Shown: positions 16,663 through 24,914, numbered from the stretch's first letter. The stretch: DNA of 34,626 nt from a virus (IMGVR_UViG_3300010885_091175:1-34626); one strand, 5' to 3'. Notes: generated from the letters alone by a model not told the origin. Numbers and translations are program-made.

Positions 16663-16970
16663 GTGGGCCTCAGATCCAGGGTCCAGACCAGCCGCTCGCG
16701 GTCGCGGACGGGTTCGCCTTGAATGACGAAGGCATCCCCGTCGATTTCGATCCGGTCGCCGGGGCGCGGGTTTGGCACCTCGGCCACGCGTACGTCGACG
16801 CGGGTGGTTTCCGACCAGAGCCGGGCATCGCCGAAGTCGGTGACCGCATCAGCACGCCGGGCGACGACGCGCACCAGAACCGATGCGCCGCCGTCAGCGG
16901 TGTAGACCGCGTCGCGCCCCATGTTCGGATCGGCGAAGAGCGCGCCGACAGCAGCGGCAAAGGCAGACAT
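16659..16970 (-). CDS. Head-tail joining protein (lambda FII-like)
   Basis: This 103-residue protein starts at ATG 16970, sharing one base with the stop of the DUF2190 gene. It is small and mainly beta (VLVRVVARRAD, TTRVDVRVAEVP, GDRIEIDGDAFVIQGEPVRD), a pattern seen in head-tail joining or stopper proteins of lambdoid phages, which are placed at exactly this position after the capsid genes. The pattern PRPGDRIEIDG followed by a short arm and a final strand ending TLDLRPT supports the FII-like reading, but identity is too low to be certain by eye. The upstream part of its frame, to 17123, lies within the DUF2190 gene and is not used. Confidence 0.68.
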   Translation of the reverse strand: MSAFAAAVGALFADPNMGRDAVYTADGGASVLVRVVARRADAVTDFGDARLWSETTRVDVRVAEVPNPRPGDRIEIDGDAFVIQGEPVRDRERLVWTLDLRPT

Positions 16971-17305
16971 CAGAACGCGCCGTTCAGGCGCACCCGGCCG
17001 ATCAGGTCGGTGGCCCCGCCTGCCACGGCCTCGGTCGCCACGCCGATCAGCGTGTTCGCGGTCAGGGTCTTGGTCGTCTGCTTGGCGGTGTTGTCCCAAT
17101 AGATCCTGTCGCCTGCGGCCCAAGCCTGCGACGCGACCTTCTTCAGGTCATAGACGCCCTCGAGAGCAGTTTCGACCGGATCGCCAAGGATAGCAGTGCC
17201 AGCAGCGACGCCGAAGATGGCCCCGACGAGCAGGCCGTCGCCGGACGTGACGGCATAGGGCGCAGTCAGGGTGATGGTATTGCCGGGCTGGACGTAGTTC
17301 TTCAT
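16970..17305 (-). CDS. DUF2190 capsid cement/decoration protein
   Basis: This 111-residue DUF2190 protein has a beta-barrel pattern with the family-typical start MKNYVQPGNTITLTAP, the turn GDGLLVGAIFGVAAG, the segment GVYDLKKV, and WAAGDRIYWDNTAKQTT, ending in a short conserved loop. DUF2190 proteins decorate or cement capsids and usually follow the major capsid gene, as here. It has a strong AAAGGA Shine-Dalgarno before ATG 17305 and is separated from the capsid gene by 80 bp that contain a long hairpin. Confidence 0.88.
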   Translation of the reverse strand: MKNYVQPGNTITLTAPYAVTSGDGLLVGAIFGVAAGTAILGDPVETALEGVYDLKKVASQAWAAGDRIYWDNTAKQTTKTLTANTLIGVATEAVAGGATDLIGRVRLNGAF

Positions 17306-17331
17306 CGCGGATGTCCTTTCGCGAACATGGA

Positions 17332-17357
17332 GACAGGCGGCGCGACGGCCGCCTGTC
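17332..17357 (-). terminator. 10-bp hairpin after the capsid gene
   Basis: A perfect 10-bp inverted repeat, GACAGGCGGC (17332-17341) and GCCGCCTGTC (17348-17357), encloses a six-base loop in the 80-bp gap between the capsid fusion and DUF2190. There is no T-run on the minus strand after it, so it is not a classical terminator. Partial termination or protection of the abundant capsid transcript is more likely. Confidence 0.5.
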
Positions 17358-17385
17358 AGGGTTCAGGTGATGGAATGGTCCCGGC

Positions 17386-19419
17386 TCACGCTCCCGGGTT
17401 GCGATAGAGACCGCGCCAGTCGATGGCCTTGGCGCCGAAGTCGAGGCGGCACTTGATCTCCACCCCGTCGACGTCGAAGCCGTTGCGGGTCTCGACGTAG
17501 GCACCCTGCTGGCCCTCCAGATAGGCGTATTCGATGGTGTCGATCTGGTTCGGGCTGGCCGCCAGATACCAGGCGGTCGGGCTCGCAGCATCGAGCCGCG
17601 GCTCGCTGATCGGGCTCAGCGTCCGGATCGACTGCGGCACCACGGTGGCAGGCGTGGCGGGAACAAGGTTCTGGGCCACCAGTTGTTCGGCCCTGAGTTC
17701 CAGTGCGGCTGGCACGATCAGGAAGGCCGGGCGGATGTTCAGGACGGTCTTCTTGTCAAACCCGGTCTGTAGCGCCATCGCCGCCCGGGCAGCGCCCACC
17801 GCATCGACCGCCAGCGCCGTGCCGGTCGCGGCGAGGTTCTTGTGGGTGGTGTGGAACAGCGCATTGCCATCGGCCATCGCCGGGTTGGCGGTGATGATGC
17901 CCCAGACCACATCCGATTCCAGCTGGGCGATGGAGTTGCCGTACATCGCCGGGATCCGGGTGAAGGCATCGAGATCGTCGTTGATCAGCGTCTGGCGGGT
18001 GATCGCGACCACCCGGCCATAGGTCTTGACCTTGTAGCTTTCCTTGGACTCGCCGAGCGTGCCGCGCTTGAACTCACCGCTTTCGCCCACTTCCAGAAGC
18101 TGCGGGGCCTCACCCAGTTGGACCCGGTTCATCGCCTTGAAGTCGGTGGCCAGCACCTGGCGGCAGAACAGCATGAAGGTGCGGGGATAGGTCTCATAGG
18201 CCTGCCGCAGCGTCTTGTTGGTGACGGCCGACAGGATTTCGGGGAAGTCGGAGGTGGAATGTAGCGAACGCGTCGCCACCTCGTCGCGCGACAGGCCCCG
18301 CGTGTTGACCCCGGCATTGGTCAGGCTTTCGCGCGCCAGTTCGAGGAGCGACATGCCGCGATACTGGCGGGCAGAGTCGTCCAACTGGAACAGCGTGGGG
18401 CTGTAGCGGTGCAACAGCGCGTTGGCCACGGCGTCGCGTCGGGTCACGCGTTCATCCCGGCCGCCGAGCGGGATCGACACGTGTGGGAAGGTCCGGGTCT
18501 TGTCCGACCTGGCGGCAACCTGGTCGAGGATCAAGCGACGGGATTCATCGACGGTGACGCCACGCTTGACCAGATCCTCTGCAAAGCCGCGCTCGAGGTT
18601 CAGACGGCCCGCCAAGTCGTAGATTGTGGAGACGCGGTCGCGTTCACCCTCCCGGGCGCGGGTGGCGATGGCTTCGGTGTCGGGGGCGGCAGGCGGTTCC
18701 GGCATGCGCGAAGCAGTCGGTTCGGAGGTCGCCGGGTGCGCGACAGATTGTTGGCGGGTCTCATTGCTGGTGGGGACATCCCCGGCCACGGTGGTCGTGT
18801 TCTCAGGCATGGATGCCTCCTTTTGCATGCGGTTATCGATGATCTCGATGGGAAAGCTGGCCTGATCGGCAGCGCGCACCTGCGCGCGGGGATCGGCGGG
18901 AACGGTCACGAAGCTGACCTCGAGCGGGGTCCAGCGCTCGACGATGCGTTGCTCGACTTCGCCCTTGGCTGCGGGCTCGACCACCTTCACCCTCTCGATG
19001 GAATAGCCGACAGAGACGTTGCGGATGATGCCGTCGCTGATCAGGCCGAACATACGGTCAGCCGCCTGATCCAGCCCTTCGCGCGGGAAGCGGATGGTGG
19101 CCTTGCCTTCCTTGCCTTCGATCCAGGCGCGCTCGACCACACCTACCTGCGAATGCGAGGACCAAACGGAATGGCTGTCGAGCGCGGGTGCACCGGCATT
19201 GAGGCGCGTCAGATCCACCGCCCTGTCGCTGACGTCTAGGATCTCATCGAATGGCACGGAGGTGTCCCAGCCGGTCCAGCGCCGCCGCCGGACGGCCGCG
19301 CCGGTGGTGAAGACCACATCGACCGAGCGGGTTTCGGAATTGACGGTCGCGGGCAGGATGGGCGCGCGCCGCAGTTGCATCGGAAGGGCGACCGGTGCCG
19401 CCATGATCGTGTCGGGCAT
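17386..19419 (-). CDS. Prohead protease-major capsid protein fusion
   Basis: A single 677-residue reading frame joins a prohead protease to the major capsid protein. Residues about 20-190 are an HK97/Mu-type serine protease: His83 in ALDSHS and Ser136 in NVSVGY fit the catalytic pair, with LEVSFVTVPADP as the following conserved strand. Residues about 205-330 are low-complexity then helical, like a scaffold or delta domain. Residues about 340-677 are an HK97-fold capsid domain (long segments around NKTLRQAYETYPRTF and FDKKTVLNIRPAFLIVP). An in-frame ATG at 18810 has a perfect Shine-Dalgarno and may yield the scaffold-capsid part alone. The protein is expected to assemble procapsids and cut its own scaffold during maturation. 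Confidence 0.92.
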   Translation of the reverse strand: MPDTIMAAPVALPMQLRRAPILPATVNSETRSVDVVFTTGAAVRRRRWTGWDTSVPFDEILDVSDRAVDLTRLNAGAPALDSHSVWSSHSQVGVVERAWIEGKEGKATIRFPREGLDQAADRMFGLISDGIIRNVSVGYSIERVKVVEPAAKGEVEQRIVERWTPLEVSFVTVPADPRAQVRAADQASFPIEIIDNRMQKEASMPENTTTVAGDVPTSNETRQQSVAHPATSEPTASRMPEPPAAPDTEAIATRAREGERDRVSTIYDLAGRLNLERGFAEDLVKRGVTVDESRRLILDQVAARSDKTRTFPHVSIPLGGRDERVTRRDAVANALLHRYSPTLFQLDDSARQYRGMSLLELARESLTNAGVNTRGLSRDEVATRSLHSTSDFPEILSAVTNKTLRQAYETYPRTFMLFCRQVLATDFKAMNRVQLGEAPQLLEVGESGEFKRGTLGESKESYKVKTYGRVVAITRQTLINDDLDAFTRIPAMYGNSIAQLESDVVWGIITANPAMADGNALFHTTHKNLAATGTALAVDAVGAARAAMALQTGFDKKTVLNIRPAFLIVPAALELRAEQLVAQNLVPATPATVVPQSIRTLSPISEPRLDAASPTAWYLAASPNQIDTIEYAYLEGQQGAYVETRNGFDVDGVEIKCRLDFGAKAIDWRGLYRNPGA
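18808..18822 (-). promoter_or_regulatory. Internal ribosome binding site and start in capsid gene
   Basis: On the minus strand AAGGAGG (18822-18816) stands five bases before an in-frame ATG (18810-18808) at codon 204 of the protease-capsid fusion, exactly at the boundary between protease and scaffold/capsid parts. Starting here would give a 474-residue protein beginning MPENTTTVAG. The match to the anti-Shine-Dalgarno is one of the strongest in the window, which argues for real internal initiation. Confidence 0.65.
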
Positions 19420-19423
19420 GGCC

Positions 19424-20935
19424 CTATTTCTCCTCTGCGTCGGATGGGGGTTCGGCCGGATCGCTAGCCGGGTCGCTCGTCTGGGCGCTGCCGGTCTTGG
19501 TCACTCGGCGCGGGTCGCTGTCGAGGACGAGGCCGAGGGCATCGAGCTTGGCATTGGTGGCGGCGATTTCCGCCAGCACGGCGTCGGGGTTGCGACCCTG
19601 ACGGGCGATCACCTCGGCCAACGTCATGGTGCCGGACCGGATCGACAGCAGGTTGGCCATCGCGTCTTTCTGCGGATCGACCGCCTCGAACTTCGGTGGC
19701 GACCATTCGACCGGCACGTCCGGCGTCGGGATCTGGCCCGCTGCCCAGGCAGCCTCGGTGAACCAGCGCCAGACCGGGGCGCAGAACATCGGGATGAACA
19801 GTTGCCACTGCACGGCGTCGATCTGGCGCCGGAACTCGACGAGCCCCGCCCGGATCGAGGAATAATTGACCTGGCTGAGATCGCCGGTCAGCAACTCATA
19901 AGGCACCCGGAACCCGGCCGAGATCGTGTGCAGGCTGGCCCGCTTGTACTCACCATAGCCGCCGGTGGCGGAGGGCTGGTTGAACCGGATGTCCTTGCCG
20001 CCGCGCGCATAGGCGATGAGCCCCGGCTCGAACTGCTCGACCCGGTTGCCATCGGCATCGACCACGGTGGGCGCGATGCCCTGCTGGGATTCGTCATCGC
20101 CGAAGACGATGGCGGTCACGCAGGCCTCGGTCTTCTTTCGGACCAGTTCGGCCACTTCGTAATCGTCGAGATCGCGCAAGCTGCGGATCACCGGTGCGCC
20201 CCAGGGAACACCGCGCGCCTGCGTGCGCTGTTTTTCATAGACATGGGCGATTTCTGTCGCGGGAACCGGGCGGCTGTCGAGCCCGCCGCGCAAGGCACCA
20301 TGTGCATCGCCGGGGTGTTCGGGATGCAGCCAATAGGCCCGGCGCTTGCCGACCGGGTCGAATTCGATGCCCTGCACGATGCGGCCCGCGCCGACGTTGC
20401 TGGACTTGGTGGCATCGAGGAAATCGGCCTCGAGCACCTGCAATTGCAGCGGCACCGGCAAACCGTCCGACGACCGGCGCAACCTGCGGCGCACCAGTAC
20501 CTCGCCTGCCTCGACCATTTCGCGGCAGATGAGCGTCTGCAGGCCGTAGAAATCCAGCTGGCCATCGGCATCGCAATCGGCCGCCCAGCGTTCGAACAGG
20601 GCGTCGACCTTGCGGTCCAGCTTGTCATCGCCGCTCGCGGCACGGGGCATGATGCCGCTACCCACGATGTTGTTCACCAGCACCGCCACGGCCTTGGCAG
20701 CATGCGGGTTGTTGCGGACCAGATCGCGCATCCGGTCGCGCAAGAGCGACCCGGCGACGCCGATCTCGGTGTCGGCCGAGGATCCCGGCGCGCGCCATCC
20801 GTCGGTGCGCCGCCCTTTGGACGCGCCGTCATAGCCGCGCGTCAGGGTCTCGAAGGCCTGCCGTGCCAGCACGCGCCGGGCCGCCATGCGCGGGGCGACC
20901 GAGGCGATGGCATGGTCCATCCAGTTGGCGGGCAT
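19424..20935 (-). CDS. Portal protein, lambda gpB family
   Basis: This 503-residue protein is a lambda-B type portal. The N-terminus has the helical clip and wing region; family-like stretches are NNPHAAKAVAVLVNNIVGSG (72-91), FYGLQTLICREMVEAGEVLV, LQVLEADFLD, and the later YELLTGDLSQVNYSSIRAGL with FIPMFCAPVWRWF. The portal forms the dodecameric ring at one capsid vertex through which DNA enters and leaves. The C-terminal 40 residues are acidic and disordered, as often seen. Its start shares one base with the gpW-like stop. The capsid fusion follows after 4 bp. Confidence 0.93.
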   Translation of the reverse strand: MPANWMDHAIASVAPRMAARRVLARQAFETLTRGYDGASKGRRTDGWRAPGSSADTEIGVAGSLLRDRMRDLVRNNPHAAKAVAVLVNNIVGSGIMPRAASGDDKLDRKVDALFERWAADCDADGQLDFYGLQTLICREMVEAGEVLVRRRLRRSSDGLPVPLQLQVLEADFLDATKSSNVGAGRIVQGIEFDPVGKRRAYWLHPEHPGDAHGALRGGLDSRPVPATEIAHVYEKQRTQARGVPWGAPVIRSLRDLDDYEVAELVRKKTEACVTAIVFGDDESQQGIAPTVVDADGNRVEQFEPGLIAYARGGKDIRFNQPSATGGYGEYKRASLHTISAGFRVPYELLTGDLSQVNYSSIRAGLVEFRRQIDAVQWQLFIPMFCAPVWRWFTEAAWAAGQIPTPDVPVEWSPPKFEAVDPQKDAMANLLSIRSGTMTLAEVIARQGRNPDAVLAEIAATNAKLDALGLVLDSDPRRVTKTGSAQTSDPASDPAEPPSDAEEK

Positions 20936-21144
20936 CAGCGATCCCCACGGGAAAAGCCTGCCAACCCGGCCACCGGCAGTGGCCGCGTCGTCCCGGCGAT
21001 AGCGCGTTCGATGGTTCGGATTCGGCCGAGCAGATCCTCGGCCGAGCCGTAATCCACCGACTTGCCATCATAGCTGACCCGGGTCGTGCCGCTGGCATAG
21101 GCCCGGCGCAACGCGGCCAGCTCGGTTTCCGTCCAGTCTGCCAT
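20935..21144 (-). CDS. gpW-like head-tail joining protein
   Basis: This 69-residue protein begins MADWTETELAALRRAYASG and continues TRVSYDGKSVDYGSAEDL, followed by a helix, the short helix-hairpin-helix layout of lambda gpW. gpW plugs the portal and lets the tail connect. The gene starts one base after the terminase stop and its own stop shares a base with the portal start, the expected terminase-W-portal order. The C-terminus (AGLAGFSRGDR) is short and basic. The longer upstream frame overlaps the terminase gene and is not used. Confidence 0.85.
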   Translation of the reverse strand: MADWTETELAALRRAYASGTTRVSYDGKSVDYGSAEDLLGRIRTIERAIAGTTRPLPVAGLAGFSRGDR

Positions 21145-21145
21145 G

Positions 21146-23149
21146 TCAGAACCATCCTCCGCGTCGGCCAAGCCAGTCCGACTGCCGTTTTCCCTGGGGT
21201 GCGGCTTGTGGCCGGTTGACCCGCCCCGCCGCTTCCACTGATGTCGGCGCGGCCCCGAGTTGATCCTCGAGGTCGCGCCATTTCTCGTCGGTCCAGCGAT
21301 CCGCGCCCGCAATCCAGGCGGCGGCGCGGGCATAGACCCGGCAATCAAGTGCCTCGTTGCGTTCGCGCAGCTTCTGCCATTCAAGCCGGGCGAAGCCGCG
21401 CTTGGTGCGCACCGTCACCAGCTGCTCGGCCACGAACTGCTTCAGCCATTCGTTTTCGACCCAATGCGGCAGATGCAGCGAGCCGGGCGGGAACGTGGCA
21501 CCTTCAGCCGTGTCCTCCTCGGTCGGACGTTCCAGCCGGAGGAAGCGGTACGTCTCGGCCTTGAAAGTCGACACCGCCACAGTCCAGAGCCGCGCGCCGC
21601 GCCGCAGGCGTTTGCCGCCCTCGGTCGCGTCGACAAAGGTCGGCCCCGAGACTGGGCTGGAGCGGTTGAACCCTTCGACACCCTTCACCGGCGACACCTG
21701 TGCAAAGCCCTGCGCTCGCGACCAGGAATAGACCGCCGGAGCCTCGTAGCCGGTGTCGATGGCAAGCCGTGCAATTCGCAAATGAGCGCCGCGTTCATGC
21801 GGCCACGACCGATCCAGCAAAGCCGTCAACTCCGACCACGCGTCGTGCCGATCCGGCCCCCCCTCTATGACGACGTGATCGACCAGCCAGCTTTCGAGGC
21901 CGCGACCCCAGGCCCAGACATCGACCTCGATCCGATCCTTCTGAACGTCGGCCCCAGCGGTCAGGAACAGCCCGCCCGCAGGCACCGCGCCGGATTTCCA
22001 CCGCTCGCGCCGGTCGTAGAGCCGCTGCCAGTCAGGGGCTTCGCCGGTTTCGACCCAAGTCTCGCCAAGGATCGTATTGCGAAACGCCTTGATCGCCTCG
22101 TCCGATCCTTGGGCCGCCTCCCACGACCGCACGATCCGCTCCCAACTCAGCCAGCCGATCGGCGAGTAGAGCGCCGAGAGGTGATACCCGACAGTGGTCG
22201 GATCGGCGGCAACGGCGGTCGCCCGCCATTCGCCGCCCTCAAGCATCGCCGTCTTGTTGTGCTCACCGATGGGCTGGTCACAGCCTTCGCAGTGATACTC
22301 CGCAGTCTCCGGCTTGGCTTTTTGCCAGCGCAGCCGGTCGAACTTCAGCCATTGGTCATGGCCGCAATGCGGGCACGGCACGAAGAAGCGCCGCTGGTCG
22401 CTGGCCTCATACTCCCGTTCGATCCGGCTCAGACCCCGGATTGTCGGGGTCGAGACCAGGAAGACCTTGCGCCGGTGGGCGAAAGTCAGAGATCGCGCCT
22501 CGGCCAGCGTGACCGGATCGCCTTCCTCGTCGGCCGAGGCCGGATAGGCATCGACCTCGTCCAGAAAGATGTAGCGCGCCGGGGTCGACCGCAGCCCGAC
22601 TGCCGAGTTCGCGCCCGTCATGATCAGGATGCCGCCCGCGAATTCTTTCGACAGCATGGTGTTGCCAGCGTCGCGGGATCGCGCCGGTTTCACCCGCTCC
22701 CGAAGTTCCGGGCTTTCGTCGATCAGCGGGTCGATCCGCTGGCGCGAGTTTCGCTTTGCCAGTTCCACCGTCGGCTGGACCGCCAGCATCGGGCCGGGCG
22801 CCTGGTGGATCGCGAACCCGATCCAGTTGTTGCCTGCCTCGGTCGCGCCGACCTGCGCGGCCTTCATGAAGACGATCCGCTGCATCTCGTCGCCAGGTGA
22901 CAGACGGTCCATGATCTCGCGCATGTAGGGCGTGCGCGCGGTGCGATAGCGCCCCGGTTCGGCCGATGCCCGCCCGGACAGCATCCGGTGCTGGTCCGCC
23001 CATTGTGACACCGTCAGATCGGGATCGGGCGTCAGCCCTGCGCCCCAGGTGCGCAGGATTTCTGCCGCGCCGTCGAAGTCGGTCAGGCTGTCATCGTCAC
23101 CGGAAATCAGGCCGGACCTCGGCAAGTTCGTCGAGGTGGGCACGGACAT
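21146..23149 (-). CDS. Terminase large subunit, GpA family
   Basis: This 667-residue protein is a GpA-type DNA packaging motor and nuclease. The ATPase part shows a Walker-A-like KAAQVGATE (96-104) and Walker B YIFLDEVD (193-200), followed by the coupling stretch FLVSTPT. Two CxxC pairs (CPHC 259-262 and CEGC 287-290) form a zinc ribbon. The C-terminal nuclease half has acidic positions in LAIDTGYEAPAVYSW and near EVDVWAWGRGLESW. The N-terminal 53 bases overlap the end of the small-terminase gene. GpA terminases usually cut at cos sites, so cohesive DNA ends are a reasonable expectation. Confidence 0.95.
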   Translation of the reverse strand: MSVPTSTNLPRSGLISGDDDSLTDFDGAAEILRTWGAGLTPDPDLTVSQWADQHRMLSGRASAEPGRYRTARTPYMREIMDRLSPGDEMQRIVFMKAAQVGATEAGNNWIGFAIHQAPGPMLAVQPTVELAKRNSRQRIDPLIDESPELRERVKPARSRDAGNTMLSKEFAGGILIMTGANSAVGLRSTPARYIFLDEVDAYPASADEEGDPVTLAEARSLTFAHRRKVFLVSTPTIRGLSRIEREYEASDQRRFFVPCPHCGHDQWLKFDRLRWQKAKPETAEYHCEGCDQPIGEHNKTAMLEGGEWRATAVAADPTTVGYHLSALYSPIGWLSWERIVRSWEAAQGSDEAIKAFRNTILGETWVETGEAPDWQRLYDRRERWKSGAVPAGGLFLTAGADVQKDRIEVDVWAWGRGLESWLVDHVVIEGGPDRHDAWSELTALLDRSWPHERGAHLRIARLAIDTGYEAPAVYSWSRAQGFAQVSPVKGVEGFNRSSPVSGPTFVDATEGGKRLRRGARLWTVAVSTFKAETYRFLRLERPTEEDTAEGATFPPGSLHLPHWVENEWLKQFVAEQLVTVRTKRGFARLEWQKLRERNEALDCRVYARAAAWIAGADRWTDEKWRDLEDQLGAAPTSVEAAGRVNRPQAAPQGKRQSDWLGRRGGWF

Positions 23150-23657
23150 GCTTTTCCAAGGCCTTCTGCATCGCGGCTGGTTCCACGCCCAGTTCCGCCG
23201 CCATCAATGCCGACGACCGCGCGGGCCAGTTCACCCATGCATCCCGCACCTCGCGCGCCAGCCGGAATACCAGCGACAGCGCGCGGGCCCGCTCGATCAA
23301 TTCCCCCTTCAACTTCTGCAGCCGGATCCGCCGCTCCTGCACTTTCAGCACCTCGTTGGCGGTCTTGGCCTGCAGGAAGGTCGTGCCACCGCCAACCACT
23401 GGCACTGCCAGACCCTGCTCGCGCAGAGTGTCGCCGACGGCGGCGACGGCGGCCTCGGGCACCGGCTTCAGCTTCGGTTCGGGCGGCTTCCGGGTCTTCG
23501 ACGGGTCGGTGGTTTCCGCCCGGCGCACATTGCTAGCAGCCGCGTTGATGCTGCCATCGGCGAACAGCACAAGCCGTTCGGCCGTCTTCGCCTTCTGGAT
23601 CGCGCCCCGCGACAGCCCGACATGCGCGGCGTACTGGCGCTCGCTCATGCCCTGCAT
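23097..23657 (-). CDS. Terminase small subunit, Nu1-like
   Basis: This 186-residue protein has an N-terminal winged or simple helix-turn-helix (SERQYAAHVGLSRGAIQKAK, residues 5-24) followed by LVLFADGSINAAA, typical of Nu1-like small terminases. A basic Lys/Pro linker (52-68) comes next, then a helical coiled-coil-like segment (TANEVLKVQERRIRLQKLKG) that would pair with TerL, and a C-terminal helical part. The ATG at 23657 is preceded by CGGAG with a six-base gap. It is the first gene of the leftward late operon. A near-identical copy of its first 60 codons recurs at 24915-25094. Confidence 0.9.
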   Translation of the reverse strand: MQGMSERQYAAHVGLSRGAIQKAKTAERLVLFADGSINAAASNVRRAETTDPSKTRKPPEPKLKPVPEAAVAAVGDTLREQGLAVPVVGGGTTFLQAKTANEVLKVQERRIRLQKLKGELIERARALSLVFRLAREVRDAWVNWPARSSALMAAELGVEPAAMQKALEKHVRAHLDELAEVRPDFR

Positions 23658-23659
23658 TG

Positions 23660-23766
23660 GCGGCTCCGATTATCATTCAAAAACATATGCTTATTCAGTT
23701 GATAAGCATCGCGACCAGAGCGAACGTGGGTCCAACGCAACGATGTACCCCGACCAAGGAGCCACG
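23660..23766. promoter_or_regulatory. Divergent promoter region with 8-bp palindrome
   Basis: This region between the leftward late operon and a rightward small gene is notably AT-rich for the genome. It contains a perfect inverted repeat, ATGCTTAT (23687-23694) and ATAAGCAT (23702-23709), with a seven-base spacer, a typical form for a repressor or activator site. A GATAAT -10-like hexamer lies on the minus strand just before the TerS Shine-Dalgarno, but the matching -35 is weak. An AAGGAG at 23755-23760 serves the plus-strand gene. Confidence 0.5.
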
Positions 23767-23994
23767 ATGATGACCCGCCGCGCGACCGACGAGACGAAAG
23801 CCCTCGACGCCTTCCTCGCCGCCAAGTTCGAAATCGACGCGATGCTGGAACGCCTCGCCGCCCTCAGCGCTGACCATTTCGAGACCAGCCCCGACGAGAT
23901 CCACTGGGGGCACGTCGGCACCCTGAACCACTACCGCGCCAAGCTGCGCGAGATCACCAACAGCGCCTTCAAGGAGGGCGAACACGCCGAGTGA
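23767..23994 (+). CDS. Small hypothetical phage protein
   Basis: A 75-residue protein. The ATG at 23767 is favoured over an in-frame ATG at 23743 because AAGGAG ends six bases upstream. It is mainly helical and acidic (LDAFLAAKFEIDAMLERLAA, then DHFETSPDEIHWGHVGTLNH), with an amphipathic end. No motif gives a function. It may form a two-gene unit with the DUF3489 gene 89 bp downstream, as both are rightward and lie between the divergent control region and a terminator. Confidence 0.65.
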   Translation: MMTRRATDETKALDAFLAAKFEIDAMLERLAALSADHFETSPDEIHWGHVGTLNHYRAKLREITNSAFKEGEHAE

Positions 23995-24013
23995 CCCACC
24001 CAAACATCGCGCC

Positions 24014-24032
24014 AGCCCCGCCCTGCGGGGCT
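24014..24032 (+). promoter_or_regulatory. Perfect 8-bp hairpin between small gene and DUF3489
   Basis: AGCCCCGC (24014-24021) and GCGGGGCT (24025-24032) form a tight hairpin with a three-base loop in the 89-bp gap. No T-run follows, so attenuation or transcript protection is more likely than full termination. The rest of the gap shows only a GGGAGA Shine-Dalgarno for the next gene. Confidence 0.4.
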
Positions 24033-24083
24033 TGGCCTCGTAGGAGGGCCCGCATTCCGCGCGCCCCGATACGGGAGACGACG

Positions 24084-24656
24084 ATGGCCCAACTTTCCGA
24101 CACCCAAGCCCTGATCCTGAGCGCCGCCGCTCAGCGGCCCGAGCGCATCGCCCTGCCGCTGCCCGAGAGCCTGCACGGCGGTGCCGCCGCCAAGGTGGTC
24201 GGCGCGATGATCGCCAAGGGCCTCCTGCAGGAGGTCGACGCCGACCTGCGCAAAGGCGAACCCTTGTGGCGCGAGACCGGCGATGGCCACGGCGTTACGC
24301 TGGTCGCCACCGACGCGGGCCTCGCCGCCATCGGCGTCGAGCCCGAGGACGCGAACACCGCGCCCGTGGGCGCGACGGACACGCCGACTGAGGAACCCGC
24401 GCCCCATACGACGAACGAACCCGAGACCGCGACCAAGGCGCGCACGCCGCGCGAAGGCACCAAGCAGGCCACGCTGATCGCTATGCTGCGCGCACCGGAC
24501 GGCGCAACCATTCAGGAGATCATGGCCGCGACCGACTGGCTGTCTCACACAATACGGGGTGCGATGGCCGGGGCGCTGAAGAAAAAACTCGGGCTCGAGG
24601 TGACATCCGAGAAGGTCGAGGGGCGCGGACGAGTCTATCGACTGCCCGCTGCCTGA
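24084..24656 (+). CDS. DUF3489 domain protein
   Basis: This 190-residue protein has an N-terminal helical domain (LSDTQALILSAAAQRPERIA, then GGAAAKVVGAMIAKGLLQEV) resembling a winged-helix, a Thr/Pro/Glu-rich flexible linker (about 100-130), and a C-terminal DUF3489 domain (TKQATLIAMLRAPDGATIQE, then TDWLSHTIRGAMAGALKKKL). DUF3489 is a small domain found in many alphaproteobacterial and phage proteins and looks like a winged helix; its function is not known to me. ATG 24084 follows GGGAGA. A terminator lies 27 bp after the stop, closing this rightward unit. Confidence 0.85.
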   Translation: MAQLSDTQALILSAAAQRPERIALPLPESLHGGAAAKVVGAMIAKGLLQEVDADLRKGEPLWRETGDGHGVTLVATDAGLAAIGVEPEDANTAPVGATDTPTEEPAPHTTNEPETATKARTPREGTKQATLIAMLRAPDGATIQEIMAATDWLSHTIRGAMAGALKKKLGLEVTSEKVEGRGRVYRLPAA

Positions 24657-24682
24657 TCGGTTTGCCGCCGAAGATACTATTA

Positions 24683-24711
24683 CCGCCGTCCCATCAGGGG
24701 CGGCGGCTTTT
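24683..24711 (+). terminator. Rho-independent terminator after DUF3489
   Basis: CCGCCGTCCC (24683-24692) pairs with GGGGCGGCGG (24697-24706) through one G-T wobble around an ATCA loop, and CTTTT follows. This fits an intrinsic terminator for the rightward DUF3489 unit. Confidence 0.75.
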
Positions 24712-24905
24712 CATTGCATCGACAGCAGATCGCGCGCTGCGGCCTGCAGGATGTCCTGCGCCATACGTGGTTCGCAGGTGTAGATGCCGCCCGGCTCAGG
24801 TTCGCCCACATAGTCCTCGAACCTTTGCCGACCCTCGTCCGAGATCGGGCGCAGGACGACGATGGTCCCGTGGTTGTTGATTTCGATGCATTGCCTGTCG
24901 GACAT
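24711..24905 (-). CDS. Small hypothetical protein
   Basis: A 64-residue acidic protein (MSDRQCIEINNHGTIVVLRP at the start, then SDEGRQRFEDYVGEPEPGG) with a short beta part and a helical end (MAQDILQAAARDLLSMQ). It looks like a real small phage protein in composition, but the Shine-Dalgarno is weak and no family is recognised. It lies 9 bp after the truncated terminase copy, facing the terminator of the DUF3489 unit. Confidence 0.5.
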   Translation of the reverse strand: MSDRQCIEINNHGTIVVLRPISDEGRQRFEDYVGEPEPGGIYTCEPRMAQDILQAAARDLLSMQ

Positions 24906-24914
24906 TCAACAAGG

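Noticed and set aside
21260-22900. 546-codon plus-strand frame
   Set aside because: It is antisense to the well-supported large terminase and has no domain signature.
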